In this document: positions 28,493 through 37,257 of the stretch, one piece after another
Layout: every line of letters starts with the position of its first letter
How positions within the stretch are numbered: the first letter of the stretch is position 1
Assembly: GCF_022513565.1 (NCBI RefSeq)
Contig: NZ_JAKWBE010000010.1
Coordinates: 124,001-188,000, forward strand
Source of the DNA: Streptomyces gilvus
GTDB lineage: Bacteria > Actinomycetota > Actinomycetes > Streptomycetales > Streptomycetaceae
Length of the DNA: 64,000 bases
Direction of reading: 5' to 3'
The notes under the pieces: generated by a model
Databases searched by the model: none
Told to the model about the DNA's origin: nothing
What the model saw: only the letters and a program-made list of their open reading frames with translations
Position numbers and translations under genes: made by a program

Positions 28493-30106
28493 ATGACGGA
28501 CGCGCAAGCCCCGGCCAAGGCCGGCACGAACCCCCTCGCCCCCGCGCCCGAGGGCGCCCGTACCGCCTCCGACGTGGTCACCCCGGAGCTGGTCGCCCAG
28601 CTCACCAAGGGCGTGGTCGGCTCCGGACGCACCGCCAACCACACGCCGTTCACCGGCGAGAAGCTGGCCGACCTGCCGGAGTCCACACCCGAGGACGTGG
28701 AGAAGGCCTTCCAGGCGGCCCGCAGGGCCCAGGCCGTGTGGGCGCAGACGCCGGTACGCCGGCGCGCGGCCGTCCTGCTGCGCTTCCACGACCTGGTCCT
28801 GGAGCGTCAGGCCGAGGTCCTGGACCTGATCCAGCTGGAGACCGGCAAGGCCCGGCTGCACGCCCACGAGGAGGTGCAGGCCGTCGCCGTCGCCGCCCGC
28901 CACTACGGCCGCAAGGCACCCGCGTATCTGAAGCCGAAGCGGCACACGGGCGCCGTACCGACCCTCACCAAGGTCACCGAGCTGCGCCACCCGCGCGGGG
29001 TCGTCGGCCAGATCGCCCCCTGGAACTATCCGCTGGAGCTGTCGGTCGGCGACGCGCTCCCCGCCTTCGTCGCGGGCAACGCCGTCGTCATGAAGCCGGA
29101 CACCGAGACCTGCCTGACCGCCCTGTGGGCCCGCGACCTGCTCATCGAGGCGGGGCTGCCCGCCGACGTCTTCCAGGTCGTGCTCGGCGAGGGCCCGGTC
29201 GTCGGCCCCGAGGTCGTCCGGCACGCCGACTACGTCTCCTTCACCGGCTCCACCCGCACCGGCCGCGAGGTCGCCCAGGGCGCCGCCGCCCGGCTGGTCG
29301 GCGTCTCCCTCGAACTCGGCGGCAAGAACGCCATGCTGGTCCTGGAGGACGCCGACATCGAGAAGGCGGCCGCGGGCGCGGTCCGCGCCTGCTTCTCCTC
29401 CGCCGGCCAACTGTGCATCTCCATCGAGCGGTTGTACGTCCACGAGTCGATCGCCGACGCCTTCCTGGAGCGCTTCGCCACCCGCACGAAGGCCATGCGG
29501 CTCGGTACCTCCCTCGCCTACGGCGCCGACATGGGCTCGCTGGTGGGGGAGCGGCAGCTGGAGACCGTCACCCGGCATGTCGAGGAGGCCGTGGCGAAGG
29601 GCGCGAAGGTCGTCGCCGGCGGGGTGGCCCGCCCGGACGTCGGCCCGTACTTCTTCGAGCCGACGATCCTCGACGGTGTGACCGAGCCGATGGCGGTGTG
29701 CACGGAGGAGACCTTCGGCCCGGTCGTCTCCATCTACCGTTTCTCGACCGACGACGAGGCCGTCGAGCACGCCAACTCCACGCCGTACGGCCTCAATTCC
29801 TCGGTCTGGACGAAGAACGGCGCCCGTGGCCGCCAGGTCGCCGCCCGCCTGCGAACCGGCACCGTGAACGTCAACGAGGGCTACGCGCCGGCCTACGGCA
29901 GCGTCCAGTCCCCCATGGGCGGCATGAAGGACTCCGGGCTCGGCCGGCGCCACGGCTCCGAGGGCATCCTCAAGTACACCGAGGCCCAGACGGTCGCCCA
30001 GCAGCGGCTGCTGCCGATGGCTCCGTCGCTGGGGATGGACGACGAGCAGTACGCGCAGTTCATGAGCCGGAGCCTGCGGCTGATGAAGGCGTTCCGGTTC
30101 CGCTAG
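28493..30106 (+). CDS. NAD(P)-dependent succinate-semialdehyde-type aldehyde dehydrogenase
   Basis: A 537-residue aldehyde dehydrogenase closest to the succinic-semialdehyde dehydrogenase (GabD2-like) group. Motifs: WNYPLELSVGDALPA and the cofactor-binding FTGSTRTGREV, catalytic Glu in LELGGKNAM, and catalytic Cys in SSAGQLCISIERL, with the C-terminal EETFGPVVS. It would oxidise a small aldehyde to its acid. No ribosome binding site precedes ATG 28493, so a leaderless or near-leaderless mRNA is possible. The GMC oxidoreductase gene follows 72 bases downstream and the two may be one operon controlled by the palindrome upstream. Confidence 0.88.
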   Translation: MTDAQAPAKAGTNPLAPAPEGARTASDVVTPELVAQLTKGVVGSGRTANHTPFTGEKLADLPESTPEDVEKAFQAARRAQAVWAQTPVRRRAAVLLRFHDLVLERQAEVLDLIQLETGKARLHAHEEVQAVAVAARHYGRKAPAYLKPKRHTGAVPTLTKVTELRHPRGVVGQIAPWNYPLELSVGDALPAFVAGNAVVMKPDTETCLTALWARDLLIEAGLPADVFQVVLGEGPVVGPEVVRHADYVSFTGSTRTGREVAQGAAARLVGVSLELGGKNAMLVLEDADIEKAAAGAVRACFSSAGQLCISIERLYVHESIADAFLERFATRTKAMRLGTSLAYGADMGSLVGERQLETVTRHVEEAVAKGAKVVAGGVARPDVGPYFFEPTILDGVTEPMAVCTEETFGPVVSIYRFSTDDEAVEHANSTPYGLNSSVWTKNGARGRQVAARLRTGTVNVNEGYAPAYGSVQSPMGGMKDSGLGRRHGSEGILKYTEAQTVAQQRLLPMAPSLGMDDEQYAQFMSRSLRLMKAFRFR

Positions 30107-30178
30107 ACCCCCCCTCCCTCCCTCCGCACTGCTTGCGCAAAGGCACAAAGGCTCGAAGGCTCGAAGGAGAGAACGCAC

Positions 30179-31954
30179 GTGCCCCAGGACACCCACGACT
30201 ACGACGTCGTCGTCGTCGGCTCCGGCTTCGGCGGCAGCGTCACCGCCCTGCGCCTCACCGAGAAGGGCTACCGCGTAGGTGTCCTGGAAGCCGGCCGCCG
30301 CTTCACCCGCCAGACCCTGCCCAGGAACTCCTGGGACCTGAAGAACTACCTCTGGGCGCCGAAGCTCGGCATGTACGGCATCCAGCGCATTCACCTGCTC
30401 GGCAACGTCATGGTGCTGGCCGGCGCGGGTGTCGGCGGCGGCTCCCTGAACTACGCCAACACCCTCTACGTCCCGCCGAAGCCCTTCTTCGAGGACCCGC
30501 AGTGGCGGGACATCACCGACTGGCAGGAGGAGCTGAAGCCGTACTACGACCAGGCCCGGCGCATGCTCGGCGTACGGCTCAACCCGACGATGACCCCCTC
30601 CGACGTCCATCTGAAGGCGGCGGCGGAGCGGATGGGCGTCGGCGACACCTTCCACCTGGCGCCGGTCGGCGTGTTCTTCGGCGACGGCGAGGACGCCGAG
30701 GGCACGGTGAAGGCCGCCCCCGGCCAGCAGGTCGACGACCCCTACTTCGGCGGCGCGGGCCCGGCCCGCACCGCCTGCACCGAGTGCGGCGAGTGCATGA
30801 CCGGTTGCCGGCACGGCGCGAAGAACACCCTCAACGAGAACTACCTCCACCTCGCCGAGAAGGCGGGCGCGGTCGTGCACCCGATGACGACGGTCGTGTC
30901 GGTCTCGGACGACTCACAGGGCGGGTACGCGGTCGCCACCCTGCCGACCGACGACCGCGGCGCGGAGGGCCGTACCTTCCGGGCCCGCCAGGTCGTCATC
31001 GCCGCCGGCACCTACGGCACCCAGACCCTGCTGCACCGTATGAAGGCCGGCGGGCAACTGCCGTACATCTCGGACAGGCTGGGGGAGCTGACCCGGACCA
31101 ACTCCGAGGCCCTCGTCGGCGCGCAGACCGACAACCGGCGCTACCGCAAGGCCACCGGAGCGCCGCGGGTCGACTTCACCCGTGGCGTGGCCATCACCTC
31201 GTCCGTCCACCCGGACGAGAACACCCACATCGAGCCGGTCCGCTACGGCAAGGGCTCCAACTCGATGGGCGGCCTGTCGATCCTCCAAGTGCCGTACGCG
31301 GAGGGCTCGTCGAGGGTGCTGGCCTGGCTCAGGAGCGCCGCCCGCCACCCGCTGCTGGTCCTGCGCTCCCTCTCCAACCGCCGCTGGTCGGAGCGGACCA
31401 TCATCGGCCTGGTGATGCAGTCGCTGGACAACTCCCTGACGACGTACCTGAAGCCGGACGGCGTCGGCAAAGGACTGCTCACCGCCCGGCAGGGCCACGG
31501 CGCTCCCAACCCCAAGCAGATCAAGGCTGCTTCCGAGGCCGCGTCCGCGATCGCCGCCGACATCAACGGCTTCGCCGGCTCCAACGTCGGCGAGCTCATG
31601 GGCACCCCCCTCACCGCCCACTTCCTCGGCGGCTGCCCCATCGGCTCCTCCCGCGAGACCGGCGTCATCGACCCCTACCACCGCCTGTACGGCCACCCCG
31701 GCATCTCGGTCGTGGACGGCGCCGCGGTCTCCGCCAACCTGGGCGTGAACCCGTCCCTCACCATCACCGCGCAGGCCGAGCGGGCGATGTCCTACTGGCC
31801 CAACAAGGGCGAGGCGGACCCGCGTCCGGCGCAGGGAGCGGCGTACGAGCGCCTCAAGCCGGTCGAGCCGAAGAGCCCGGCGGTCCCGGCGGAGGCGTTC
31901 GGCGCGCTGAGGCTGCCGTTCCTGGGGATGCCGGCGGTGCCGCCGAAGCCGTAG
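30179..31954 (+). CDS. GMC-family oxidoreductase (cholesterol oxidase-like)
   Basis: A 591-residue FAD-dependent oxidoreductase. The N-terminus carries the dinucleotide motif VVVVGSGFGGSVTALRLTEKG with no signal peptide before it, then the second family block NVMVLAGAGVGGGSLNYANT. A Cys cluster (TACTECGECMTGCRHGAKNT, near residue 200) is characteristic of the ChoD-like cholesterol oxidase branch. The C-terminal block HFLGGCPIG and VVDGAAVSANLGVNPSLTI follow. The substrate may be a sterol, but the branch includes many with unknown alcohols. GTG 30179 follows GAAGGAGAG. It probably belongs with the aldehyde dehydrogenase just upstream: alcohol to aldehyde to acid. Confidence 0.88.
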   Translation: MPQDTHDYDVVVVGSGFGGSVTALRLTEKGYRVGVLEAGRRFTRQTLPRNSWDLKNYLWAPKLGMYGIQRIHLLGNVMVLAGAGVGGGSLNYANTLYVPPKPFFEDPQWRDITDWQEELKPYYDQARRMLGVRLNPTMTPSDVHLKAAAERMGVGDTFHLAPVGVFFGDGEDAEGTVKAAPGQQVDDPYFGGAGPARTACTECGECMTGCRHGAKNTLNENYLHLAEKAGAVVHPMTTVVSVSDDSQGGYAVATLPTDDRGAEGRTFRARQVVIAAGTYGTQTLLHRMKAGGQLPYISDRLGELTRTNSEALVGAQTDNRRYRKATGAPRVDFTRGVAITSSVHPDENTHIEPVRYGKGSNSMGGLSILQVPYAEGSSRVLAWLRSAARHPLLVLRSLSNRRWSERTIIGLVMQSLDNSLTTYLKPDGVGKGLLTARQGHGAPNPKQIKAASEAASAIAADINGFAGSNVGELMGTPLTAHFLGGCPIGSSRETGVIDPYHRLYGHPGISVVDGAAVSANLGVNPSLTITAQAERAMSYWPNKGEADPRPAQGAAYERLKPVEPKSPAVPAEAFGALRLPFLGMPAVPPKP

Positions 31955-31973
31955 AGCCGCACCGGGACGAAGA

Positions 31974-32007
31974 AAGGACCCGCGCCCCCCTCCGAGCGCG
32001 GGTCCTT
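31974..32007. terminator. Bidirectional terminator between convergent genes
   Basis: Stem AAGGACCCGCGC (31974-31985) with GCGCGGGTCCTT (31996-32007), ten-base C-rich loop. It separates the GMC oxidoreductase gene from the LAETG surface protein gene. Confidence 0.75.
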
Positions 32008-32056
32008 CACTTCTTCTTGCGATGAGTCCGGTTCAGCGTCTTCCGGTGGGTTCCGG

Positions 32057-33082
32057 TTACGCGTCCGAGCCGGCCCTGCGGCGCCGGACGACGACGATCG
32101 AGCCGGCGCCGAGGACGACCGCGACACCGCCGACCAGGCCGATCACGGGCAGCGCGGAGCTGGAGCCGGTCTCGGCGAGGCTGCCGGTGGCGGACACGTC
32201 ACTGACGTCCTTCAGCGGCTTGCGGCCACCCGTCTGCGGCTTGGCGTCGCCGGGCTTACCGGCGTCGGAGCCGGCGGCCAGGATGTCGAAGAAGTAGACC
32301 CAGCCGTTCGGGTCGTCGGCGACCCAGCAGCCCTGGTCGTCCGCGTACTCGGCGAGACCGCCGGTCAGACCGAGGGAGTCCGGCACCTTGCCGGAGACGC
32401 TGAGGCGCAGCTGGTACGAGACCGACTTGCCCGCGTCCAGCGAGAACGCGGTGAACGTGCCGCCCTCGCCCGCGGCGTCCGCGATCGTCTTCCAGGTGCC
32501 GGAGGACTTGTCGAGGACCTGGACCTTGATCTGGCCCGAGTAGTCCTTCGCGTCCTCCCAGCCGACGGCGGCGACGCCGATCAGCGGCTTGATGTCCTTG
32601 ATCTGGGTGTCGCCGTGGTTGGTGACGTTGAAGGAGAACGGCACCCAGCCGCTTCCGGCGACGATCGTGTCGGGCAGACCGGACAGACCGCTCTTCAGGT
32701 CGGCGCTGAGCTCGGCGGTGCTGTCGCCGTTCTCGTCGACGCAGAGCTCGGCACCGCCCGGGGTGCTCTCGCTGGGGCTCGGCGACGGGGAGGCGGAGCT
32801 GCTCTGCGACGCGGCCGGGGAGCTCGCGGGAGCCGCGGGAGTGCTCTCCGGGGCGGCGGGGGTGCTCTCCGGCGCCGCCGGGGTGCTCTCGGGGGCGGCC
32901 GGTGTGCTCTCAGGCGCCGCAGGGGTGCTCTCCGGGGCGGCGGGGGTACTCTCCGGCGCCGTCGGGCTGCTGGACGACGTGTCCGGGGTTTCGTCCGCGA
33001 ACGCGACCGGGGCGGACAGCAGGGCAAGGGGAGCCAGGACGGCCGTCGCGGCCGCCACGCCCATGGCACGGCGAAGCTTCAT
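32057..33082 (-). CDS. Sortase-anchored surface protein with LAETG motif and PEST-type repeats
   Basis: A 341-residue secreted protein. A signal peptide with Ala-x-Ala site is at residues 1-29 (ending APVAFADE). Six APESTPA repeats follow (about 42-83), then a Ser-rich stretch and a folded region of about 160 residues with two Cys (AELCVDENGD, DQGCWVADD) that looks like an immunoglobulin-type surface domain. The C-terminus is a sortase signal: LAETG, hydrophobic helix (LPVIGLVGGVAVVLGAGSIV), RRRR tail. LAxTG is the form used by class E sortases of Streptomyces, such as those that anchor long chaplins. ATG 33082 is used; a TTG one codon earlier is unlikely. No sortase gene is in the window. 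Confidence 0.88.
   Translation of the reverse strand: MKLRRAMGVAAATAVLAPLALLSAPVAFADETPDTSSSSPTAPESTPAAPESTPAAPESTPAAPESTPAAPESTPAAPESTPAAPASSPAASQSSSASPSPSPSESTPGGAELCVDENGDSTAELSADLKSGLSGLPDTIVAGSGWVPFSFNVTNHGDTQIKDIKPLIGVAAVGWEDAKDYSGQIKVQVLDKSSGTWKTIADAAGEGGTFTAFSLDAGKSVSYQLRLSVSGKVPDSLGLTGGLAEYADDQGCWVADDPNGWVYFFDILAAGSDAGKPGDAKPQTGGRKPLKDVSDVSATGSLAETGSSSALPVIGLVGGVAVVLGAGSIVVVRRRRAGSDA
32838..32963. repeat. 21-bp coding tandem repeat (six units)
   Basis: Six in-frame 21-bp units encode APESTPA in the stalk of the LAETG surface protein. Units differ mostly at third codon positions, so the array is not very recent. Length change here would alter how far the folded domain stands from the wall. 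Confidence 0.8.
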
Positions 33083-33244
33083 CAAGACCTCAAGGGAGTC
33101 CAGTGTGGAGGGCTCCGCGTGTGGGGCGCGGGTTGTGGCCCTTGGTTCGTCAGGTTGGATCCGTGACCGGGGTGAATGGTTGTGTTCGCTCTCACAGATT
33201 TTTTATGTGCCCTGCGTCACGTACGCTCTCCTGCTCGACACACC

Positions 33245-33315
33245 GTCACGCGTCCCATGCTCTTGTCACGCATCCATGTCACGCATCCCATGTCACGCAT
33301 CCCATGTCACGCTTC
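33245..33315. repeat. Short tandem repeat GTCACGCATCCCAT upstream of a membrane-protein gene
   Basis: Units at 33265-33277 (13 bp), 33278-33291 and 33292-33305 (14 bp), flanked by partial units at 33245 and 33306. It ends about 20 bases before the GTG at 33335, so it lies in the leader or promoter. In one frame it would encode a His/Pro-rich stretch, but no start there looks better than GTG 33335. Confidence 0.7.
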
Positions 33316-33334
33316 ACAGAAAGGCGTTCGCGCC

Positions 33335-34486
33335 GTGGCCGACAGACCGTCCGACGAACCGAGTTCCGGATCGGGTTCCGGTGGGGAATCCTCCATACCC
33401 GACGACGTCTGGGAGAAGTTCCTCCAGGACAGCGAACGCGACATCAGGTCCGCCCCCAAGGAGCCGTCCGCGCGGGCCCGTATGGTCACCGAACGGCTGC
33501 GCGAGCAGGACGCGCGGGGGACGTCGCCCGAGGGCTGGCGCACCGGGCCGGCCTGGCAGGAGATGAACGGGCGCGGACGCAGGCGCCGCCGGGTGGGCGC
33601 CGTGGTCGCCGTGCTGCTCGCCGGCGCCGTGGCCGTCGTCGCGATGAAGCCGTCGCTGCTGCCCGGCGACCCCTTCGGCTCCGGCACCTCGGACGCGGCC
33701 GGCTCCCCGCTGCCCGAGGAGACCGCGCAGCCCACCGCGCCGCCCTCCTCCGCGGACCCCCAAGCGCCCACCCTGGCCCGCCCGTTCGCGGGATCCCCGG
33801 CACAGCGGTGGGCCGACGGCGAGGCCGGCATCGTGCTGCCGAAGGCCACCACGCTGGGCTCGATCCCCAAGGACCGGGTCGAACTGGCCCTCCAGCTGAC
33901 CAGGAAGCTGCTGGTCGACGCCAACCTCAACCCGAAGGTGCTGGCCGGCGCCCGCCCCGAGGCGGCCCTTTCGGTGCTCGACCCCAAGCAGCCGAAGCTG
34001 CTGGACGACCTCGACACGGCCCTGCGCACGCCCAGCAAGGACCACGACCCGCTGACCCTCTTCAGCCGGTTCGACCCGAAGGAGGTGAAGCCCGCCGGGA
34101 AGGTCGTCAAGGTCCGCGGCCGGATCACCTTCGAGAAGGGCGACTTCGCCGGGGTCGCGGTGCACGCCGACTACACCTTCGTCTACCCGGTCGTCCCCGC
34201 CGACGGCTCCGACGAGGTCACCCGCACCATCGTGCGCCGCGTCATCGACGCCGAACTCCCCGACCCCGCGCACTACCGGGTCACCCCCGGCCGGCTGAAC
34301 CTGGTGCGCTACGACGAGGACGGCGGCAACACGGCCTGCGACGTCCACGACGGCTACCTGCACCCGCAGTTCCCGTCCCGGACCCCCACCGACGGCGCCA
34401 CCCCGACCGGCCCCTCGGTCGACCCCTACGACCGCAGCCGCCCCATCGGCCAGTCCGACTCCTGCGGAACGGTGAGCCGCACCTAG
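33335..34486 (+). CDS. Membrane-anchored protein of unknown function
   Basis: A 383-residue protein with a cytosolic N-terminus of about 80 residues (DDVWEKFLQDSERDIRSAP), one membrane helix after an RGRRRRR stretch (VGAVVAVLLAGAVAVVAM, about 88-105), a Pro/Ala stalk and an outer domain of about 250 residues (WADGEAGIVLPKATTLGSIP, KVVKVRGRITFEKGD, VHADYTFVYPVVPADG). I do not recognise a named family beyond uncharacterised actinomycete proteins. GTG 33335 is used; the purine-rich GAAAGG upstream is a little distant. It ends before a good terminator. Confidence 0.75.
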   Translation: MADRPSDEPSSGSGSGGESSIPDDVWEKFLQDSERDIRSAPKEPSARARMVTERLREQDARGTSPEGWRTGPAWQEMNGRGRRRRRVGAVVAVLLAGAVAVVAMKPSLLPGDPFGSGTSDAAGSPLPEETAQPTAPPSSADPQAPTLARPFAGSPAQRWADGEAGIVLPKATTLGSIPKDRVELALQLTRKLLVDANLNPKVLAGARPEAALSVLDPKQPKLLDDLDTALRTPSKDHDPLTLFSRFDPKEVKPAGKVVKVRGRITFEKGDFAGVAVHADYTFVYPVVPADGSDEVTRTIVRRVIDAELPDPAHYRVTPGRLNLVRYDEDGGNTACDVHDGYLHPQFPSRTPTDGATPTGPSVDPYDRSRPIGQSDSCGTVSRT

Positions 34487-34533
34487 TGCCCCGGGACGCG
34501 CGGCAGGGTAGGCGCACGGCGTACCCGGAATAC

Positions 34534-34570
34534 GAAGGGCCCCGCGGGACTTGAGGCCGCGGGGCCCTTC
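34534..34570 (+). terminator. Terminator after membrane-anchored protein gene
   Basis: Perfect 14-bp stem GAAGGGCCCCGCGG / CCGCGGGGCCCTTC with nine-base loop, followed by T/C-rich sequence. Confidence 0.8.
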
Positions 34571-35087
34571 TCCGTCAGCACCGACGTCAGGGCAGCGCCG
34601 GTGCCCGGGGAGCGGCGCCGGGGGGTTGCGCCGCTTGTCCTGAGTGCGCCCTGGTGGTCCCGTGTGCTCCGGGTCGCCGACCGGGCGCACACGGGGCGCG
34701 CGGATGGTCTGGACCTCTGGCACTCCGCGAGGACACCGCAATGCGGTTGTCTGCGGTGGGACTTGGGGGGCTTTCTAGGCATCGTGCTGGATGGACGCGC
34801 CCTCCGCAACCGTTTGACCCAGGGTTGTGCATTTTTGCAGTTTCCGCCGGTCGGCCCCGGGCGTCCCCGGAGCCGACCGTTTACTTGGGTGACCGGGCTG
34901 CTGTCCCCTGCCGTCCGGTCACGACCCTGGAACGAGGTCCCACGACACACGGCACGACCCGTGCGTCTCATCGCTCCAGCAAGCCACGCGTGGTTCTTTC
35001 GGGCCCGCCCCTGGCTGGCGCGGACACCCCACCAACGAAGCGGTCCGCGGGGCGGTCACGCGCCGTACGGGTGAGAAGGGCCCGAAC
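34571..35087. other. Gene-poor stretch of about 520 bases
   Basis: Open frames exist on both strands but none has convincing codon use, start site or family motif. The part around 34830-34850 is locally A+T-rich (GTGCATTTTTGCAG) with a TTGACC just upstream, which could be a promoter for a small transcript. No tRNA or known riboswitch is seen. Confidence 0.4.
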
Positions 35088-35342
35088 TCAGATGCGACCG
35101 CGGCACAGTTCGAGCAGCGTCATCGCGAGCGGCGTACCCGGCTTGCCCAGCGCCTCGCGGTAGCGGCCGAGGATCTCCATCTCGCGGGACAGGTGCACCC
35201 GCCTGCCGCCGGAGGCGATACGGGTCTGCTGCACGACGGCGGAGACGGCCATCCGTTCCTGGATGAGACCGATGATCCGGTCGTCGAGCGCGTCGATGCG
35301 CTCCCGGGCGTCCGCGATGGTCGCTTCCGGTGTGGTGGTCAT
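35088..35342 (-). CDS. Chorismate mutase (AroQ class)
   Basis: An 84-residue all-helical AroQ-type chorismate mutase that turns chorismate into prephenate, the branch step to phenylalanine and tyrosine. The pattern is [23 protein letters not shown] in helix 1 (with Arg for the substrate carboxylate), then [19 protein letters not shown], corresponding to the R-E-x-x-V/I-L motif. It lacks a signal peptide, so it is cytoplasmic; a stand-alone form like this often needs DAHP synthase as partner for full activity. ATG 35342 follows GAGGAG. It sits behind a 180-base leader with an apparent attenuator and is divergent from guaA. Confidence 0.9.
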   Translation of the reverse strand: MTTTPEATIADARERIDALDDRIIGLIQERMAVSAVVQQTRIASGGRRVHLSREMEILGRYREALGKPGTPLAMTLLELCRGRI

Positions 35343-35394
35343 GTCGGGCTCCTCGGTGAAGGGGGTGCCCCGAGGCGACAGGATCCGGAAAACA

Positions 35395-35431
35395 CCAGGC
35401 GCCCCGGACCTTGTCGGCCCGGGGCGCCTGG
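35395..35431 (-). terminator. Attenuator hairpin in the chorismate mutase leader
   Basis: On the minus strand a perfect 13-bp stem (CCAGGCGCCCCGG with CCGGGGCGCCTGG, 11-base loop) is followed by TGTTTTCC. It stands 21 bases after the leader peptide stop and 53 bases before the chorismate mutase start, inside the transcript, as expected of a regulated terminator. Confidence 0.75.
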
Positions 35432-35451
35432 GGAAGTCGCTTGTCAGTGGC

Positions 35452-35523
35452 TCAAGCAGCACGACCATGGCAGCCGGTGGGCCGGTTGCCATAGGTAAAG
35501 AGGAAGGTCGGGTGCGTGAGCAT
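35452..35523 (-). CDS. Leader peptide of chorismate mutase, with Phe and Tyr codons
   Basis: A 23-codon ORF from ATG 35523 to TGA 35452, beginning [15 protein letters not shown]. Phe7, Phe9 and Tyr11 are clustered, and Phe9 (TTT) and Tyr11 (TAT) use codons that are rare at this G+C content. Phe and Tyr are the end products of the chorismate mutase branch. The Tyr codon lies in a hairpin (35465-35493, ATGGCA with TGCCAT plus inner CCGG pairs), which would be the pause hairpin, and the terminator stem follows. This is the classical layout of ribosome-mediated attenuation. Its promoter would start the RNA at or next to the ATG, so it is probably leaderless. Confidence 0.6.
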   Translation of the reverse strand: MLTHPTFLFTYGNRPTGCHGRAA

Positions 35524-35530
35524 GCGGCCC

Positions 35531-35559
35531 AGTATGCCGGGGCGGTGGGTGGTGTCCAA
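35531..35559 (-). promoter_or_regulatory. Promoter of the chorismate mutase leader
   Basis: Minus strand TTGGAC, 17 bases, CATACT, with the -10 ending eight bases before the ATG of the leader peptide. This is a good principal-sigma match and predicts a transcript that begins at or very near that ATG. Confidence 0.6.
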
Positions 35560-35661
35560 GCCGGTTCGGATGCTGAGACGAGGATTGCCCAGGGAGTGGT
35601 CCCGCGGGGCCCGGTAGACTCGGCCCCACACACACCCTCGCTCACCGCCGGAAGGCAACCC

Positions 35662-37239
35662 GTGTCATCAGCGAACCCAGCCGCCGCTCCCGACACCGTC
35701 CTGGTCGTCGACTTCGGCGCGCAGTACGCCCAGCTCATCGCCCGTCGCGTCCGCGAGGCCCGGGTCTACAGCGAGATCGTGCCGAGCACCATGCCGGTGG
35801 CGGAGATGCTCGCCAAGAACCCGGCGGCGATCATCCTCTCCGGCGGCCCCTCGTCCGTGTACGAGGAGGGCGCCCCCCGCCTGGACCGCGAGCTCTTCGA
35901 GGCCGGCGTCCCCGTCTTCGGCATGTGCTACGGCTTCCAGCTGATGGCCCAGGCCCTCGGCGGCACCGTCGACAACACCGGCGCCCGCGAGTACGGCCGC
36001 ACCGACCTGCACGTGTCCAAGGCGTCCTCCACCCTCTTCGAGGGCACCCCCGCCGAGCAGCACGTGTGGATGTCCCACGGCGACGCCTGCTCCGCCGCCC
36101 CCGAGGGCTTCGCCGTCACGGCCTCCACGGACGTCGTCCCGGTCGCCGCCTTCGAGGACGACGACAAGAAGCTCTACGGCGTCCAGTACCACCCCGAGGT
36201 CATGCACTCCACGCACGGCCAGCAGGTCCTGGAGCACTTCCTGTACCGGGGCGCGGGCCTGAGCCCCGACTGGACCACCGGCAACGTCATCGAGGAGCAG
36301 GTCGCGGCCATCCGCGAGCAGGTCGGCGACAAGCGTGCCATCTGCGCTCTGTCCGGCGGCGTCGACTCCGCGGTGGCGGCGGCGCTCGTCGCGCGCGCCA
36401 TCGGCGACCAGCTGACCTGCGTCTACGTGGACCACGGCCTGATGCGCAAGGGCGAGACCGAGCAGGTCGAGAAGGACTTCGTGGCCGCGACCGGCGTCAA
36501 GCTGGTCGTCGTCGACGCGGAGGAGCGCTTCCTGACCGCCCTCAAGGGCGTCTCGGACCCCGAGGAGAAGCGGAAGATCATCGGCCGCGAGTTCATCCGG
36601 GTCTTCGAGCAGGCCCAGGCCGAGATCATCGCGGACGAGGGCCCGGCGGTCGAGTTCCTCGTCCAGGGCACCCTCTACCCGGACGTGGTCGAGTCCGGTG
36701 GCGGCACCGGCACGGCGAACATCAAGTCTCACCACAACGTGGGCGGGCTCCCGGAGGACCTCGAGTTCCAGCTGATCGAGCCGCTGCGCAAGCTGTTCAA
36801 GGACGAGGTCAGGATGGTCGGCCAGGAGCTGGGGCTCCCGGAGGAGATCGTCCAGCGCCAGCCCTTCCCGGGCCCCGGCCTCGGCATCCGTATCGTCGGC
36901 GAGGTGACCAAGGAGCGGCTCGACCTGCTCCGGGACGCCGACGCCATCGCCCGCGAGGAACTGACCGCGGCCGGCCTCGACCGGGACATCTGGCAGTGCC
37001 CGGTCGTGCTGCTCGCGGACGTCCGCTCGGTCGGCGTCCAGGGCGACGGCCGCACCTACGGCCACCCGATCGTGCTGCGCCCGGTCTCCTCCGAGGACGC
37101 CATGACGGCCGACTGGTCCCGGCTGCCGTACGACGTCCTCGCGAAGATCTCGACGCGGATCACCAACGAGGTACGGGACGTCAACCGGGTCGTCCTGGAC
37201 GTCACCTCGAAGCCGCCGGGCACGATCGAGTGGGAGTAG
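35662..37239 (+). CDS. guaA: GMP synthase (glutamine-hydrolysing)
   Basis: A 525-residue enzyme that converts XMP to GMP with ATP and glutamine. The N-terminal class I amidotransferase domain (about 10-205) has the catalytic Cys in FGMCYGFQ and His/Glu in [12 protein letters not shown]. The ATP-pyrophosphatase domain follows with the P-loop [14 protein letters not shown] (near residue 230), then the dimerisation domain ending [12 protein letters not shown] 35662 follows GAAGG and fits family length. A TAGACT -10-like element is at 35615-35620. It follows guaB in the pathway and is divergent from the chorismate mutase unit. Confidence 0.97.
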   Translation: MSSANPAAAPDTVLVVDFGAQYAQLIARRVREARVYSEIVPSTMPVAEMLAKNPAAIILSGGPSSVYEEGAPRLDRELFEAGVPVFGMCYGFQLMAQALGGTVDNTGAREYGRTDLHVSKASSTLFEGTPAEQHVWMSHGDACSAAPEGFAVTASTDVVPVAAFEDDDKKLYGVQYHPEVMHSTHGQQVLEHFLYRGAGLSPDWTTGNVIEEQVAAIREQVGDKRAICALSGGVDSAVAAALVARAIGDQLTCVYVDHGLMRKGETEQVEKDFVAATGVKLVVVDAEERFLTALKGVSDPEEKRKIIGREFIRVFEQAQAEIIADEGPAVEFLVQGTLYPDVVESGGGTGTANIKSHHNVGGLPEDLEFQLIEPLRKLFKDEVRMVGQELGLPEEIVQRQPFPGPGLGIRIVGEVTKERLDLLRDADAIAREELTAAGLDRDIWQCPVVLLADVRSVGVQGDGRTYGHPIVLRPVSSEDAMTADWSRLPYDVLAKISTRITNEVRDVNRVVLDVTSKPPGTIEWE

Positions 37240-37257
37240 GCCCCGGCACGCGGACGA

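Noticed and set aside
32838-32963. CRISPR-like array
   Set aside because: The regular 21-bp units are contiguous, in frame with the surface protein gene and have no spacers; they encode APESTPA repeats.
34601-35074. 157-codon plus-strand ORF in the gene-poor region
   Set aside because: No ribosome binding site, no bias at codon third positions, and competing frames on the other strand; no motif recognised.
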